Of a stretch of DNA of 33,371 bases, positions 19,880 to 30,394 are shown in pieces. The stretch comes from Candidatus Acidiferrales bacterium. GTDB lineage: Bacteria; Acidobacteriota; Terriglobia; Acidiferrales; UBA7541. The position numbers and the translations under genes are program-made. A model generated the notes under the pieces. That model was not told the origin of the DNA. It saw only the letters and a list, made by a program, of their open reading frames with translations, and did no database searches. The number at the start of each line of letters is the position of its first letter. The first letter of the stretch is position 1. The DNA lies in the NCBI GenBank assembly GCA_030038535.1, contig JASHSV010000110.1, positions 1 to 33,371 of the forward strand, written 5' to 3'.

Positions 19880-20833
19880 TCATTTCAACGCGCTTCTCGG
19901 AAACGCTTCCGCCGATCTCGTGCCTGTCCTCATCAGCTCTTCGATCTCTTCGATCCTGCCGATTTTCCCCCGCGCCCCGGAAGCCGTGCAATCGAGCGCC
20001 GCCGCTGCGCATCCGAACTCCAGTATCCTCTCGAGATCCCATCCCCGCCACAAACCAAACAGGAAAGCCCCGTGAAATATATCGCCCGCCCCTGTCGTGT
20101 CCCGTACGTTCACCTGGAATCCCGGTGAGTAGCTGAACTCCCGCCCATCCCAAGCGAGTACGCCGTCGCTGCCCAGCGTCGCCGCGGCGACCTTGCACCG
20201 GTACTTCCTCACCAGCGAGGGCAGGGAATTGCGCAGGTCCGCCTCACCGGTCACCCGCTCCGGAAACTGCCGCGACGCGATTATGTAATCCACGTTCGGC
20301 AGCAGCGCCTCCACACCCGGATACACGGAATCGACGTCTGCCGTCACCGGGATCCCCGCCAGCCGCGCCCATTTCGCCGCGGTTGTTGCCGCCGCCGTGT
20401 CGTGGCCGTCCACGTGTAGGGCCCGAGCCTGCGTGATCCACTCCGTCCGCAGCTCCTCGGGCCGCAGCGCTATCGCTGAGTCCCGCTTCCACAGGATCGT
20501 GCGTTCCCCCGAGTCCTCGTCCACCAGGATGTACGCCGCTTGGCTGGACGCTCCGTCCGCGACGATCACCTCCGCTTCGACTCCCTCGCGCTCCAGAGTC
20601 GCCCGTTGCATCCGTCCCGCGTCGTCGCCGCCGACTTTTCCCACATAGCGCGTCTTCATCCCCCACCGCTGGCAGGCTACCATCGCGCTCGCTACCTGCC
20701 CGCCGGGTTGCACCTCCACGCTCAGAATCTCAACCTTTGAATTAAATTCCGGGAATCGCGGCAACCGAATGATCGTGTCCGTGGCGTTGATTCCCACGCC
20801 GACTACGTCCACCGTCGCTGGAAGCGCTGTCAT
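19880..20833 (-). CDS. PfkB-family carbohydrate/nucleoside kinase
   Basis: A 317-residue kinase of the ribokinase/PfkB family, which phosphorylates sugars or nucleosides with ATP. The N-terminal Gly-rich signature PGGQVASAMVACQRWG (43-58) and GKVGGDDAG are visible. The C-terminal signature is DTTGAGDIFHGAF (245-257), with catalytic base Asp251 in the GAGD anion hole. Substrate residues do not point to a clear sugar; ribose, fructose-like sugars and nucleosides all remain possible. The ATG at 20833 is preceded by TTGAGGAGAG, a strong ribosome binding site. It diverges from recO (258 bases, no promoter I would assert) and leads the two-gene unit with the rhomboid gene. Confidence 0.9.
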   Translation of the reverse strand: MTALPATVDVVGVGINATDTIIRLPRFPEFNSKVEILSVEVQPGGQVASAMVACQRWGMKTRYVGKVGGDDAGRMQRATLEREGVEAEVIVADGASSQAAYILVDEDSGERTILWKRDSAIALRPEELRTEWITQARALHVDGHDTAAATTAAKWARLAGIPVTADVDSVYPGVEALLPNVDYIIASRQFPERVTGEADLRNSLPSLVRKYRCKVAAATLGSDGVLAWDGREFSYSPGFQVNVRDTTGAGDIFHGAFLFGLWRGWDLERILEFGCAAAALDCTASGARGKIGRIEEIEELMRTGTRSAEAFPRSALK

Positions 20834-21091
20834 ACTCTCCTCAACGTTGGGCTACGCCAATATCGCCCTGATCTCGAAAACCCATTCCCGCGGCAAGGGT
20901 TTGGGACCATCATCGCTCAGCTTTGCCCCGTCGTCCGTTGGCCGGGAAGCTTTCCACTTATTGTTAACTAGCGCCAACGCCCCTGTCCTGTGCACCATTC
21001 CGCGCTGGCACGCCTGCTCCCTTACTCTTTTACTCCTCTTCCCGGGATTTGCTCTCCTCTTTCACCTGTGATACGAAAACGAATCCTTCCC

Positions 21092-21868
21092 ATGCCGCTC
21101 CACGACTCCGAAGCCATTGTCCTGCGCACGTATCCTCTTGGCGATGCGGATCGTCTCGTCTCGGTCCTCACTCGCACCGACGGACGCCTCCGCGGCGTCG
21201 CTCAGGGTGCCCGCCGTCCCAAGAGCCGCTTCGGCGCCGCGCTGGAACCCCTCACCTATCTTCGCCTCTGGTTCTACCAGACCGAGACCCGCGACTTGGT
21301 GCGCATCCGCCAGTGCGAAATCCTCGAATCATTCCTCGATGTTCACAGCGACTATCGCTCCTCGCTCGTCATGTCGCTGGCCGCCGAGATTACCGACGCC
21401 GTCATCCCCGAACGCGAGCCCCAGGACGCCGCCTTTCGTCTTCTCCTTCACGTTGTTCGCGGCCTGCGCCAGACGCATCAGGCTTCGCTCGCCCTCGGCT
21501 ACTTCCTCGTCTGGACCATTCGACTTGCGGGCTGGCTGCCGGACCTCGACCGCTGCTCATCCTGCGGCCGCCCGGTTATTCCGGGTCCCCCTTTTGCCGC
21601 CTCCAGCGTCTCACCAGAGCCGATGTATTGGTCGCTCTCGCAGCCCGGCCTCTGCTGCTCCCAATGCCGCCGTCCCGGCATGCACGAACTGACCGCCGAT
21701 ACCCTCGCCGCTGCTCGTCGCATGCTGTCCGCACCCCTCTACCAGCTCGCCTCGGATGCAAATTCGCCCCGCGTTTCTCCTGAATTCGAGGCATACTTTC
21801 TCGACATGATCGAACATCACATCGAGCGCCGCCTGGCTTCCCGCCGCCTCTACGAGGAATCCCGATGA
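21092..21868 (+). CDS. recO: DNA repair protein RecO
   Basis: A 258-residue recombination mediator that, with RecR, helps load RecA onto SSB-coated single strands in RecF-pathway repair. The N-terminal OB fold is recognisable from [20 protein letters not shown] and [21 protein letters not shown]. Further on, CSSCGR (155-160) and CSQCRR (189-194) give the zinc-binding CxxC pairs seen in many RecO proteins. The frame is open to 20990. I prefer the ATG at 21092 because it puts [14 protein letters not shown] at the usual distance; a GTG at 21068 is possible. No strong ribosome binding site is visible. The TGA stop overlaps the glyQ ATG by four bases. Confidence 0.93.
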   Translation: MPLHDSEAIVLRTYPLGDADRLVSVLTRTDGRLRGVAQGARRPKSRFGAALEPLTYLRLWFYQTETRDLVRIRQCEILESFLDVHSDYRSSLVMSLAAEITDAVIPEREPQDAAFRLLLHVVRGLRQTHQASLALGYFLVWTIRLAGWLPDLDRCSSCGRPVIPGPPFAASSVSPEPMYWSLSQPGLCCSQCRRPGMHELTADTLAAARRMLSAPLYQLASDANSPRVSPEFEAYFLDMIEHHIERRLASRRLYEESR

Positions 21869-22776
21869 AGTCCTCTCCTCCCACGCTTCAGGATCTTCTC
21901 TTCCGGCTCCAGCAGTTCTGGTCCGCCTGCGGCTGCGTGATCGGGCAGCCCTACGACGTCGAGGTCGGCGCCGGAACCATGCACCCCGAGACCTTTCTTC
22001 GCGTTCTCGGCCCCGAGCCCTATCGCGTGGCCTACATCCAACCGAGCCGCCGTCCCGCCGATGGACGCTACGGTGAGAATCCCAACCGCCTCTACAAGCA
22101 TCTCCAACTTCAAGTGATTCTTAAACCTTCTCCGGCCGATGCCCAGGAACTCTACCTCGCCAGCCTCGCCATGATCGGTGTCCCTCTTCGCGACCACGAC
22201 ATCCGCTTCGAAGAAGACAATTGGGAGTCCCCCACGCTGGGCGCCTGGGGAATCGGCTGGCAAGTCCTGCTCGATGGACTAGAAATCACTCAGTTTACTT
22301 ACTTCCAGCAATGCGGTGGCCTTGACCTCGATCCCGTTTCCGTTGAGCTCACCTACGGCCTCGAACGAATCGCCGCCTTCCTCCAGGGCGTGGACAACGT
22401 CTTCGACATCCGCTGGTCCGACGACGTCCTCTACCGCCGCGTCCGTTGGGCAGAAGAGCAACAGTTCTCCGCCTACAGTTTCGACCACGCCGATCCCCAG
22501 CGCACCCGCCAGATGTTCGACCTCGCCGAGCTCGAGGCCAAATCCCTCCTCGACGGCTACGATGAGACCTCCGAGGCTGACCGGCCGCGATATCCTGTCC
22601 TCGCCGCCTATGACCTTTGCTTGAACTGCTCGCACCTCTTCAATCTGCTTGACTCCCGCGGCGTCATTTCGGTTACCGAGCGCGCCACTCTGATAGCGCG
22701 CATCCGAGCGCTCGCCTGTCGCGTGGCCGCCGATCACGTCGAACAGAATCGTATCCGCTCGCAGGTCACCGCATGA
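21865..22776 (+). CDS. glyQ: Glycyl-tRNA synthetase alpha subunit
   Basis: A 303-residue class II synthetase subunit that binds glycine and ATP and forms glycyl-adenylate; with GlyS it makes the alpha2beta2 enzyme. Length equals the E. coli protein. Diagnostic stretches include [53 protein letters not shown], and [19 protein letters not shown] with [13 protein letters not shown]. The ATG overlaps the recO stop and its own stop overlaps the glyS ATG, both as ATGA, so the three genes form a tightly coupled operon. Confidence 0.97.
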   Translation: MKSSPPTLQDLLFRLQQFWSACGCVIGQPYDVEVGAGTMHPETFLRVLGPEPYRVAYIQPSRRPADGRYGENPNRLYKHLQLQVILKPSPADAQELYLASLAMIGVPLRDHDIRFEEDNWESPTLGAWGIGWQVLLDGLEITQFTYFQQCGGLDLDPVSVELTYGLERIAAFLQGVDNVFDIRWSDDVLYRRVRWAEEQQFSAYSFDHADPQRTRQMFDLAELEAKSLLDGYDETSEADRPRYPVLAAYDLCLNCSHLFNLLDSRGVISVTERATLIARIRALACRVAADHVEQNRIRSQVTA

Positions 22777-24953
22777 CCCCAAAGGGCCACCCGCGCCGTT
22801 CCGCCGCGCAGGCCGAACTCCTTGTGGAACTCGGCTGCGAGGAGATTCCCGCCTGGATGATTGAACGCGCGGCGGACGAATGGAAAGCTTCACTTCAGAA
22901 ATACCTCTCCGAGGCTTCGCTTCTCCAAGGCTCCTCGGTCGAAACCTTCGGCGGGCCGCGCCGTCTCACCGCCATGATTCCCTCGCTCCGCCTCAAACAA
23001 CCGGATGTCGCCCGCCAAGTCACTGGCCCGGCGAAGGCCGCCGCCTACGACGCCGCGGGCAATCCCACGCGTGCCGCCGAGGGCTTCGCCGCGAGCAAAG
23101 GCGTTGGCGTTAAGGATCTTTTTGTGGTCAAACTTCCCAAAGGAGAGTTCATCGCCGCCCGTCAAATCGTGCTCGGCCGGTCTGCTGCCTCCGTTCTTGC
23201 GGAGATTCTCCCCCGCGCATTCTCTGAGCTTGCCTGGCCAAAGACCATGCGCTGGCCCGCTCCGGGCAATCCACGCTTTATTCGCCCCGTTCGGTGGCTG
23301 CTCGCCATTCTTGGCGGACGCGTCGTTTCGTTCGAATTCGCCGGGCTCCGATCCGGCAACGTCACGCGGGGCCATCACACTCTCGGCAAGTCCGGCATCC
23401 CCGTCCATGACTCGAAGCAATACCGCACTGTCCTGAACCGGAATTTTGTTCTCGTTGATCCGGCCGGGCGCCGCCGCAAGATCGAACGCGAACTCTCCTC
23501 ACTCGCGGCCCGGAAGGGCCTGCGCATCCACGCCGACCTGGATCTGCTCGGCCGTGTCGTCTACCTCAATGAATATCCCACGGCCATCCTTGGCGGTTTC
23601 GACCCGGCCTTCCTCGCTCTCCCGGAGGAAATCCTCATTACCGTCATGCGCGACCATCAAAAATATTTCGCCCTCGAGAAAAAAACGGGCGGCCTTGCTC
23701 CTCATTTCCTTGCCGTCATCAACTCGGACCGCGACAGGGCAGGGAAGATGCGCGCGGGCCACGAACGCGTCCTCCGCGCCCGTTTCGCCGATGCCCAGTT
23801 CTTTTGGAATTCCGATCAGAAATGTCGGCTCGCCGACAATTTGCCACGGCTCGACTCGGTCACCTATGAAGTTTCGCTCGGCTCGTACGGCCTCAAGGTC
23901 AAACGCCTGCGGAGGCTCTGTGAGGCTCTTCTTCCTCACCTCGCCGTCCCTGAATCGTCGTCCGTCTCAGTTGAACTAAAACTGGAACTTCTGGACCGTG
24001 CCGCTTCGCTCGCCAAGTGCGACCTCGTCACTGAAATGGTCCGCGAGTTTCCCGAGCTCCAGGGCATTGTCGGCGGCCTCTACGCGCGCGCCCAGGGCGA
24101 ATCCAAACTCGTCGCCGACTCCGTTTACGACCACTATCGACCCACGAGTCTCGATGACGATCTCCCGCGCAATCTCGTCGGCTCAGTCGTCGCCATCGCC
24201 GACAAACTCGACACGCTCGTCGGCTGCTTCGCTGTCGGCAAGATTCCTTCCGGCTCCAGCGACCCCTTTGCCCTCCGCCGAGCTGCCGCTGGCATCGTTC
24301 GCATCATCGTCGAACGCCGGCTCACCATTTCCCTGAATGCCGCCATTCAGTCCGCCATCAGCTCTTTGGCTGCGGTCAACCCCAAGCTCCCCTTGCCAAC
24401 TGGTCTCCGCGACCAGGTCCGTGATTTTCTGGAGGATCGCGCCCGCTTTTATTTCGAAGAGCGGCGCAACTTTGCCTTCGACGAAGTCAAGGCCGCCATG
24501 GCCGCCGGCTCTGACGACCTCGTGGACCTCGCTGACCGTCTCGCAGCGCTTCGCCATGTGCGTTCCACTGAGAATTTCCCGCCGCTCGCCGCCGCCTTCA
24601 AACGCATCCGCAACATCCTCGCTAAGTCCGCGGCCACGGAATTGATTCCCGACCACGTTGACCTGTCCAAGTTTGCGGCCGAAGAAGAGCGCGCCCTTCA
24701 TCGGCACGCGGAAGATGCTGCTCGCGCTTCCGCACAGCTCAAAAAAGAACGGCAATACAACGAAGCCCTCGAACGCATTGCTCAGCTGCGTCCCGCCGTC
24801 GACCGGTTCTTCGACAAGGTCCTGGTCATGGCTGAGGACCTTGCAGTCCGCGCCAATCGCCTCGCACTCCTTCGGGGCCTGCTTCGCGAGTTTTCCACCA
24901 TCGCGGATTTCTCTGAGATTGTGACGGACAGCACAGCGCCGCCAAAAACTTGA
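22773..24953 (+). CDS. glyS: Glycyl-tRNA synthetase beta subunit
   Basis: A 726-residue subunit that recognises tRNA-Gly and carries the anticodon-binding region of the tetrameric enzyme. The start [18 protein letters not shown], the middle motifs [44 protein letters not shown] and [10 protein letters not shown], and the HD-like region [20 protein letters not shown] with [11 protein letters not shown] are all typical. The C-terminus (about 560-700) is the DALR-like anticodon domain. It is about 40 residues longer than the E. coli protein, without obvious insertion breaks. It is the last gene of recO-glyQ-glyS; ppdK follows after 209 bases with a promoter of its own. Confidence 0.97.
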   Translation: MTPKGHPRRSAAQAELLVELGCEEIPAWMIERAADEWKASLQKYLSEASLLQGSSVETFGGPRRLTAMIPSLRLKQPDVARQVTGPAKAAAYDAAGNPTRAAEGFAASKGVGVKDLFVVKLPKGEFIAARQIVLGRSAASVLAEILPRAFSELAWPKTMRWPAPGNPRFIRPVRWLLAILGGRVVSFEFAGLRSGNVTRGHHTLGKSGIPVHDSKQYRTVLNRNFVLVDPAGRRRKIERELSSLAARKGLRIHADLDLLGRVVYLNEYPTAILGGFDPAFLALPEEILITVMRDHQKYFALEKKTGGLAPHFLAVINSDRDRAGKMRAGHERVLRARFADAQFFWNSDQKCRLADNLPRLDSVTYEVSLGSYGLKVKRLRRLCEALLPHLAVPESSSVSVELKLELLDRAASLAKCDLVTEMVREFPELQGIVGGLYARAQGESKLVADSVYDHYRPTSLDDDLPRNLVGSVVAIADKLDTLVGCFAVGKIPSGSSDPFALRRAAAGIVRIIVERRLTISLNAAIQSAISSLAAVNPKLPLPTGLRDQVRDFLEDRARFYFEERRNFAFDEVKAAMAAGSDDLVDLADRLAALRHVRSTENFPPLAAAFKRIRNILAKSAATELIPDHVDLSKFAAEEERALHRHAEDAARASAQLKKERQYNEALERIAQLRPAVDRFFDKVLVMAEDLAVRANRLALLRGLLREFSTIADFSEIVTDSTAPPKT

Positions 24954-25042
24954 AGCTATGGTTGAGCACCCGTGAGAGAAACTCCAATCCTTTTCGCGCT
25001 CGTTCCCGGTCGCGCCCATGCCGGAAAATCATCCTCCTGCGC

Positions 25043-25066
25043 TACAATTCTGTCGGCGCGCCGACA
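25043..25066 (+). promoter_or_regulatory. ppdK -10 element overlapped by a 16-bp perfect palindrome
   Basis: TACAAT (25043-25048) looks like a -10 box, with transcription expected near 25055. The perfect palindrome TGTCGGCGCGCCGACA occupies 25051-25066 and so sits on the predicted first base, a position typical of a repressor operator. The leader to ppdK would be about 108 bases. No clear -35 is present, so the promoter call is weaker than the palindrome itself. Confidence 0.45.
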
Positions 25067-25162
25067 TTCGATTTTGATACTCTGGCCCGTGAGTGGTCGC
25101 CGCTCGTCATTCGTTCTCCCTGACGATACAAGGGTCACTCGCCACAGACACTGTGAGGCAAA

Positions 25163-27856
25163 ATGAAATACGTCTATTTCTTCGGTGCTGGAAGAGCGGA
25201 AGGTCACGGCGACCAGAAGGATCTCCTCGGCGGCAAGGGTGCCGGCCTGCATGAAATGACCCGCATCGGCCTTCCCGTTCCCGCGGGCTTCACCATCTCC
25301 ACTGAAGCCTGCGACCAGTACTTCAAACTCGGCAAGAAGTATCCGCGAGGGCTCGATCGCGAGGTTTCGCGCCATCTCGCCAGGCTCGAAAAAGTCACTC
25401 GTAAGAAGCTTGGGGACCCAAAGGATCCGCTGCTCGTTAGCGTCCGGTCCGGCTCCGCCCGCTCCATGCCCGGAATGATGGAGACCATCCTCAATCTCGG
25501 CCTCAACGACCGCTCTGTCGAGGCCCTCGCCCAACGCACGCGCAACGACCGTTTCGCCTGGGATGCGTATCGCCGCTTCGTACAGATGTATTCCTCCGTC
25601 GTCATCGGCCTCCCCAAGGAGGAGCTGGAGCAGCGCCTGCGCGATATGAAAAAGCGCCGGGGAACCGCCCTCGATACCGACGTGACCGCCGAAGGCTGGC
25701 GTGAACTGGTGGATGCTTATAAAAAATTCTTCCGCGAGCGCACCGCAAAGGATTTTCCCCAGGATCCCGTCCTGCAAATGTGGGGCGCCATCGGGGCCGT
25801 CTTCGGCTCCTGGATGGCGGAGAAGGCTGTTACCTACCGGCGCGTCGAAAAAATCACCGGCCTGCTCGGTACCGCCGTCAATGTGGTCCAGATGGTCTTC
25901 GGCAACAAGGGCGAGAGCTCCGGCACCGGCGTCTGCTTTACCCGCGATCCCTCTTCAGGTGAAAAAACCTTCTTCGGCGATTTTCTCCTTAATGCGCAGG
26001 GCGAAGACGTGGTCGCCGGCATTCGCACCCCCATGCACCTCTCCGACATGCGCAAGCGCATGCCCAAGCTGTACGCCCAGCTCGAACGCGTCCGGGGCAT
26101 TCTGGAGAAGCACTATAGCGACATGCAGGACATTGAATTCACAGTCGAAGAAGGGAAGCTCTATATCCTCCAAACCCGCACGGGGAAGCGCACCCCTGCC
26201 GCCACGTTTCGCATTGCCGTCGACATGGTAAAGGAACACTTGATATCCAAAGAAGAGGCCATCGAACGCATCAAGGGCGAAGATATCGAGCGTCTCTTTT
26301 ATCCGATCCTCGATCCCGACCTTCCGCGCGCCGAGATTTCCAAGCACCGCCTCGCCACCGGCGTCAATGCCGTTCCAGGCGCCGCCGTCGGCCAGGCAGT
26401 CTTCAGCGCGCACGAGGCCGAAAATCTTGCCGCTGCCGGTAACAAAGTCATTCTGGTTCGCCGCGAGACCAGCCCGGAGGACGTTGGCGGCATGGCCGTC
26501 GCGCAAGGAATCCTGACTGCCACCGGAGGCAAGACCTCTCATGCCGCCGTGGTCGCCCGCGGCTGGGGCAAGTGCTGCGTGGTCGGCTGCGAGGCTCTCG
26601 ACGTGGACTACTCCCAGAAGCTCTTCCGCGCCAACGGCCGCGTCGTCCGTCAGGGCGAATGGATTACGCTCGACGGCAACGAAGGTGCCGTTTATGAGGG
26701 CCAATTGAAACTCACGTCTCCGCAGCTCCCCCCGGATTACGAAACTCTGCTCTCCTGGTGCGACAAAATCCGCAAAATTGGCGTCCGCGCCAATGCCGAC
26801 ACGCCTCACGATGCCCGCAAAGCCCGCGAAATGGGCGCCGAAGGCATTGGCCTGGTCCGCACCGAGCACATGTTCTTCAAGGATTTCGATCATCCGGAGA
26901 AGAGCATCGAGCGCCAGCGCGCCATTCAGGAAATGATCATCGCCGAGGATCCCCAGCGCCGCAAAAAGGCCCTCGACCGCCTGCTCCCCTTCCAGCGCCA
27001 GGATTTCATCGGCATTTTTCGCGCCATGGAAGGCCTGCCGGTCGTGATCCGGCTCATCGACCCGCCCCTCCACGAATTCGTCCCTCACGACCGCGTCAAG
27101 CAAGAGGAGCTCGCTCGCGATCTCGGTGTCAGCGCCGACTCCATTGCCCGCCGCGTCGCCCAGCTCCACGAAGCCAACCCCATGCTCGGCCATCGCGGAT
27201 GCCGCCTCTGCATCACCTACCCGGAAATCCTCGAGATGCAGGTGCGCGCCATCATTGAAGCCGCCATCGCCTGCCAGCGCGAAGGCCTCCACGTTCATCC
27301 CGAAATCATGCATCCCCTCACTCTCGACAAAAAAGAAATGCGCATCCTCGAACAGGCCACTCGCCGCGTTGCCGACGAGATCATCCGCCAGCAAAAAGTG
27401 AAGATTCACTATCTCGTCGGGACCATGATCGAGCTCCCCCGCGCCGCGCTTCTCGCCGGAGAGATTGCCGAGGTCGCTGAATTCTTTTCCTTCGGCACCA
27501 ACGATCTCACCCAGACCACCATGGGCCTCTCGCGTGACGATGCCGGCCGTTTCCTCCCCGACTACGTGGACGAAAAAAAGGCAGGGATCTTCAAACACGA
27601 TCCCTTCCAGGTGCTCGATATCGAGGGGGTGGGGAAGTTGGTCGAATGGGGAATCCAGCAGGGGCGCAAGGTCCGGCCCAAACTCGAGGTCGGCATTTGC
27701 GGTGAGCACGGTGGCGAACCGGAGTCCGTCAAATTTTGCCACCGCGTCGGCATGAACTACGTCAGCGCCTCTCCTTTCATGGTTCCCATCGCGCGCCTCG
27801 CCGCCGCACAGGCCGTGATAGAAGAGGCCAAGAAGCCGCGCAAGTCCAAGCGCTGA
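25163..27856 (+). CDS. ppdK: Pyruvate, phosphate dikinase
   Basis: An 897-residue enzyme interconverting pyruvate, ATP and phosphate with phosphoenolpyruvate, AMP and diphosphate. All three parts are present: the N-terminal ATP-grasp domain (GGKGAGLHEMTRIGLPVPAG, then VRSGSARSMPGMMETILNLG), the central swivelling domain with phospho-carrier His460 in GGKTSHAAVVARG, and the C-terminal PEP/pyruvate barrel with RTEHMFF, LVGTMIELPRAAL, FFSFGTNDLTQTT and Cys846 in GICGEHGGEP. Thr458, two residues before the histidine, is the site used in plant and some bacterial enzymes for control by phosphorylation; no such regulator gene is visible here. TGAGG precedes the ATG at 25163. The product links glycolysis and gluconeogenesis. 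Placement after glyQS recurs in other phyla, as far as I recall. Confidence 0.97.
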   Translation: MKYVYFFGAGRAEGHGDQKDLLGGKGAGLHEMTRIGLPVPAGFTISTEACDQYFKLGKKYPRGLDREVSRHLARLEKVTRKKLGDPKDPLLVSVRSGSARSMPGMMETILNLGLNDRSVEALAQRTRNDRFAWDAYRRFVQMYSSVVIGLPKEELEQRLRDMKKRRGTALDTDVTAEGWRELVDAYKKFFRERTAKDFPQDPVLQMWGAIGAVFGSWMAEKAVTYRRVEKITGLLGTAVNVVQMVFGNKGESSGTGVCFTRDPSSGEKTFFGDFLLNAQGEDVVAGIRTPMHLSDMRKRMPKLYAQLERVRGILEKHYSDMQDIEFTVEEGKLYILQTRTGKRTPAATFRIAVDMVKEHLISKEEAIERIKGEDIERLFYPILDPDLPRAEISKHRLATGVNAVPGAAVGQAVFSAHEAENLAAAGNKVILVRRETSPEDVGGMAVAQGILTATGGKTSHAAVVARGWGKCCVVGCEALDVDYSQKLFRANGRVVRQGEWITLDGNEGAVYEGQLKLTSPQLPPDYETLLSWCDKIRKIGVRANADTPHDARKAREMGAEGIGLVRTEHMFFKDFDHPEKSIERQRAIQEMIIAEDPQRRKKALDRLLPFQRQDFIGIFRAMEGLPVVIRLIDPPLHEFVPHDRVKQEELARDLGVSADSIARRVAQLHEANPMLGHRGCRLCITYPEILEMQVRAIIEAAIACQREGLHVHPEIMHPLTLDKKEMRILEQATRRVADEIIRQQKVKIHYLVGTMIELPRAALLAGEIAEVAEFFSFGTNDLTQTTMGLSRDDAGRFLPDYVDEKKAGIFKHDPFQVLDIEGVGKLVEWGIQQGRKVRPKLEVGICGEHGGEPESVKFCHRVGMNYVSASPFMVPIARLAAAQAVIEEAKKPRKSKR

Positions 27857-27869
27857 CGCGGTCTTCGTT

Positions 27870-27892
27870 GCTTCCGCTAAACCAGAGGAAGC
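27870..27892 (+). terminator. Weak hairpin after ppdK
   Basis: GCTTCC (27870-27875) pairs with GGAAGC (27887-27892) around an 11-base loop, 13 bases past the ppdK stop. No T-run follows, so this is only a tentative terminator between the convergent ppdK and LptF-LptG genes. Confidence 0.25.
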
Positions 27893-27961
27893 TGCGCCGA
27901 GGTCCCTCGAAGGACTTCAACTGTTACGTGATATTCCTGTATCCCTCTGAAAACATGAGCG

Positions 27962-30277
27962 TTATGTTCTCATCCTGAGGAAGAAATACAACCCCGTGAA
28001 CCCAAACACCACCGCCGCTCCCCATCCCGCCAACACGGGCGGCAACTGTCCCGCCGCTCCGATTGCCTCCGCCAGTGCCGACGCCGCCCAATACACGATC
28101 CCGATCGCCACTCCCAGCGCCAGCCCGCCTACCGCCCCTCTCGTCCCCACCAGGAACGCAAACGGTATCGCCAGCAACATGATGATCGGCGCCAGCATGG
28201 GGTACGCAAATTTCTTGTGCCATTGCACCGACAGCCGGGACACGTCGAACCCCGCCTGATGCAGGTCTCGGATGTAGGCGCCCAGCTCCGCCCAACTCAT
28301 CTGCGTGTACGCCCGCACTTCGCGGTTAAAGTAGGCGGGCTGCTCCGTAAACTCCGGCAATTCCGTCACACGAAACTGCGCGTACGAGGCCACCCGCCCC
28401 TGCTCGAAGCTGCGCACCCACCCGTCCTCCAACACCCATCCGTGCAGGTTGTCCTCGTATTTGGCGCGGGAGAAAAAGGCCCGCTTCCGCAGTTGAAAGG
28501 TCGCCCCGTCCAGCTCAAATATGCTCAGCCCCGCGAACAGGTTATGCTGCGGGTCGAAGTAGTCGTAGTTGTACAGCCGGTCGCCCTCGCCGAAGATCCA
28601 CTGCCGCCGCGGCTGGAAAAACGTCTGCGCCGGATGCCCCTTGATCTGGTTCCGCAGCGCGTCCTGCCTCTGGTTGCATTCGGGCAAAATCGTATCGTCC
28701 AGCGAGAACATTATTGCCGCCAGCGCCATCCCCGCCAACAGCAGCGGCAACGACAACCGGTAGAGGCTCACTCCGCACGTTTTGAACGCGGTCACCTCGT
28801 TGTTTTTCGAAAGCACCCCCAGCGTCACCAGTACGCCAATCAGGGCAGCCACAGGCGTCAACTGGTAAAACATGTAGGGCGTCAAAAACACGAAGTACTG
28901 GATCACCACCGACGCCGGGATGTGGTGCTTCCCGATATCCTCCAGAAGCTCGAAAAATGTGAAGGAGTGAAAAATAAAAATGAACGCCGCCAGAAACAGC
29001 AGCGTGTAGAAAAAAAACGCCCGCAAAAGATACAAATCCATCAGCAGAGGGAACGCATATCCCCGCGCCGCCCGCGGCCCGGGCAAATGTCCCGGACGCG
29101 CCGTCGCCAGCCGTCCCGACGCGCGTCTCCGCGGCCCCTTCTTCGGCCGCAGCCATTCCCGCATCCGGTCCAGCCATCCCTGCTCGCTCCGGATCTGGTC
29201 CATTCCCGGCACCAGTGCTAGCCCGCACAGCGCCGTCAGGATGTTTGCCGCCCACATCCCCAGCCCTGCCGACACCACCCCGCGCCGTGCCAGTCCCGCT
29301 CCGGTCACAAACAGCAGGTAGTAGCCGCTCACCATCAGCAGCGTCACCACAAACCCCGACGCCCGTCCTCCGCGCTGCGGCCGGATTCCCACGGGCACTC
29401 CCAGCAACGCAAACACCAGGCATGCCGCTGGGAACGCGATCCGCCGGTGGAACTCCACTCGCGCCTGCGCGTCGCCGTCCCGGTACATCTGCAACACGTC
29501 TGCAAACGGAAGTTCGGCGAGCGTTGGTACCGCCCGCGTCTGTTCGCCGCTCTCCGTTAAGGCCACCGGCAGGTCTTCCCGCCCAAACGTGGATACCGAA
29601 TAATTTCGCGGATCGCTCCGCATATACTCATGCGTCGTCCCGTCGACCAAATGAAATTGCAGCCTCTCGTGTTCCGGGTCCGGCAGCACAATCCCGCTCG
29701 ATGCCAGCGTAATCTGCGACGTCGCATCCTCTCCCGTCTGCGCCAGCAGGATTCCCCGCCATCGCGTTCCCCCCGCGGCCACGTCAGAGACGTACAGAAC
29801 CATGTGCGGGAATTGTTCCACGAACACTCGCGGCTGCACCTCGAACGACGCCTGGCTCGTCGCCACGTCCTCTTCCGTTTGGTGCAGCTTTGCCAGTGCC
29901 GGCGCCCCCACCCAGATCGTGATCCACAGCGTCAGCGCTGCCGTTCCCACTGCCAGCAGCCCCACGGGATACAAAATTCCCCGCCGGTCGAATCCCAGCG
30001 ACTGCAGCGCGATCAGTTCGCTGTCGGCCGAAAGCCGTCCCAGCCCGATCAGCACTCCCACCAGCACTCCCATCGGCAGCGTAAACGTGAAGATCCCCGG
30101 CAGCGTGCATCCCACCAGCACCGCAATCGTTCCCAGCCCCGCCGAATGGCTCACCACCAGGTCCATCAAGCGAACGAGTTGCGGTACGAAGAAGATGAAG
30201 GTAAAAACACAGAGGCCCAGCAGCGCATACGAGCCGATCTCGCGGAAGATATAGCGGTCAATCAGGCGCAATCGCAT
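27962..30277 (-). CDS. LptF-LptG fusion, LPS export ABC transporter permease
   Basis: A 771-residue membrane protein with two YjgP/YjgQ-type permease units in one chain. In most Gram-negative bacteria LptF and LptG are separate proteins that pair with the ATPase LptB to pull lipopolysaccharide out of the inner membrane. The first unit is about residues 1-357 (DRYIFREIGSYALLGL, GRLSADSELIALQSLGF), with three membrane segments, a periplasmic jellyroll-like part (about 130-275) and three more segments. A linker of about 55 residues rich in Arg, Lys and Pro follows (358-412). The second unit begins LMDLYLLRAFFF and contains GVLSKNNEVTAFKTCGVSLYRL and a second periplasmic domain. Such fusions are known in Acidobacteriota. 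It starts at the ATG at 30277, just downstream of an extended -10 element. Confidence 0.92.
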   Translation of the reverse strand: MRLRLIDRYIFREIGSYALLGLCVFTFIFFVPQLVRLMDLVVSHSAGLGTIAVLVGCTLPGIFTFTLPMGVLVGVLIGLGRLSADSELIALQSLGFDRRGILYPVGLLAVGTAALTLWITIWVGAPALAKLHQTEEDVATSQASFEVQPRVFVEQFPHMVLYVSDVAAGGTRWRGILLAQTGEDATSQITLASSGIVLPDPEHERLQFHLVDGTTHEYMRSDPRNYSVSTFGREDLPVALTESGEQTRAVPTLAELPFADVLQMYRDGDAQARVEFHRRIAFPAACLVFALLGVPVGIRPQRGGRASGFVVTLLMVSGYYLLFVTGAGLARRGVVSAGLGMWAANILTALCGLALVPGMDQIRSEQGWLDRMREWLRPKKGPRRRASGRLATARPGHLPGPRAARGYAFPLLMDLYLLRAFFFYTLLFLAAFIFIFHSFTFFELLEDIGKHHIPASVVIQYFVFLTPYMFYQLTPVAALIGVLVTLGVLSKNNEVTAFKTCGVSLYRLSLPLLLAGMALAAIMFSLDDTILPECNQRQDALRNQIKGHPAQTFFQPRRQWIFGEGDRLYNYDYFDPQHNLFAGLSIFELDGATFQLRKRAFFSRAKYEDNLHGWVLEDGWVRSFEQGRVASYAQFRVTELPEFTEQPAYFNREVRAYTQMSWAELGAYIRDLHQAGFDVSRLSVQWHKKFAYPMLAPIIMLLAIPFAFLVGTRGAVGGLALGVAIGIVYWAASALAEAIGAAGQLPPVLAGWGAAVVFGFTGLYFFLRMRT

Positions 30278-30291
30278 GTACCGAACCTGTC

Positions 30292-30300
30292 ATTCTAACA
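30292..30300 (-). promoter_or_regulatory. Extended -10 promoter of the LptF-LptG gene
   Basis: On the reverse strand TGT-TAGAAT (30300-30292) forms an extended -10. The first transcribed base would be near 30285, giving a leader of only about eight bases before the ATG at 30277. No good -35 is seen. Confidence 0.45.
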
Positions 30301-30394
30301 CGCCGCCGTCAGAGCACTTTTCCAGGTGCCCCGGCGTTCACGTGTCATCGTTTTTCTCCCGCCTGGCGTCGGCCCGGAGTCCTTGGGGGGCCGC

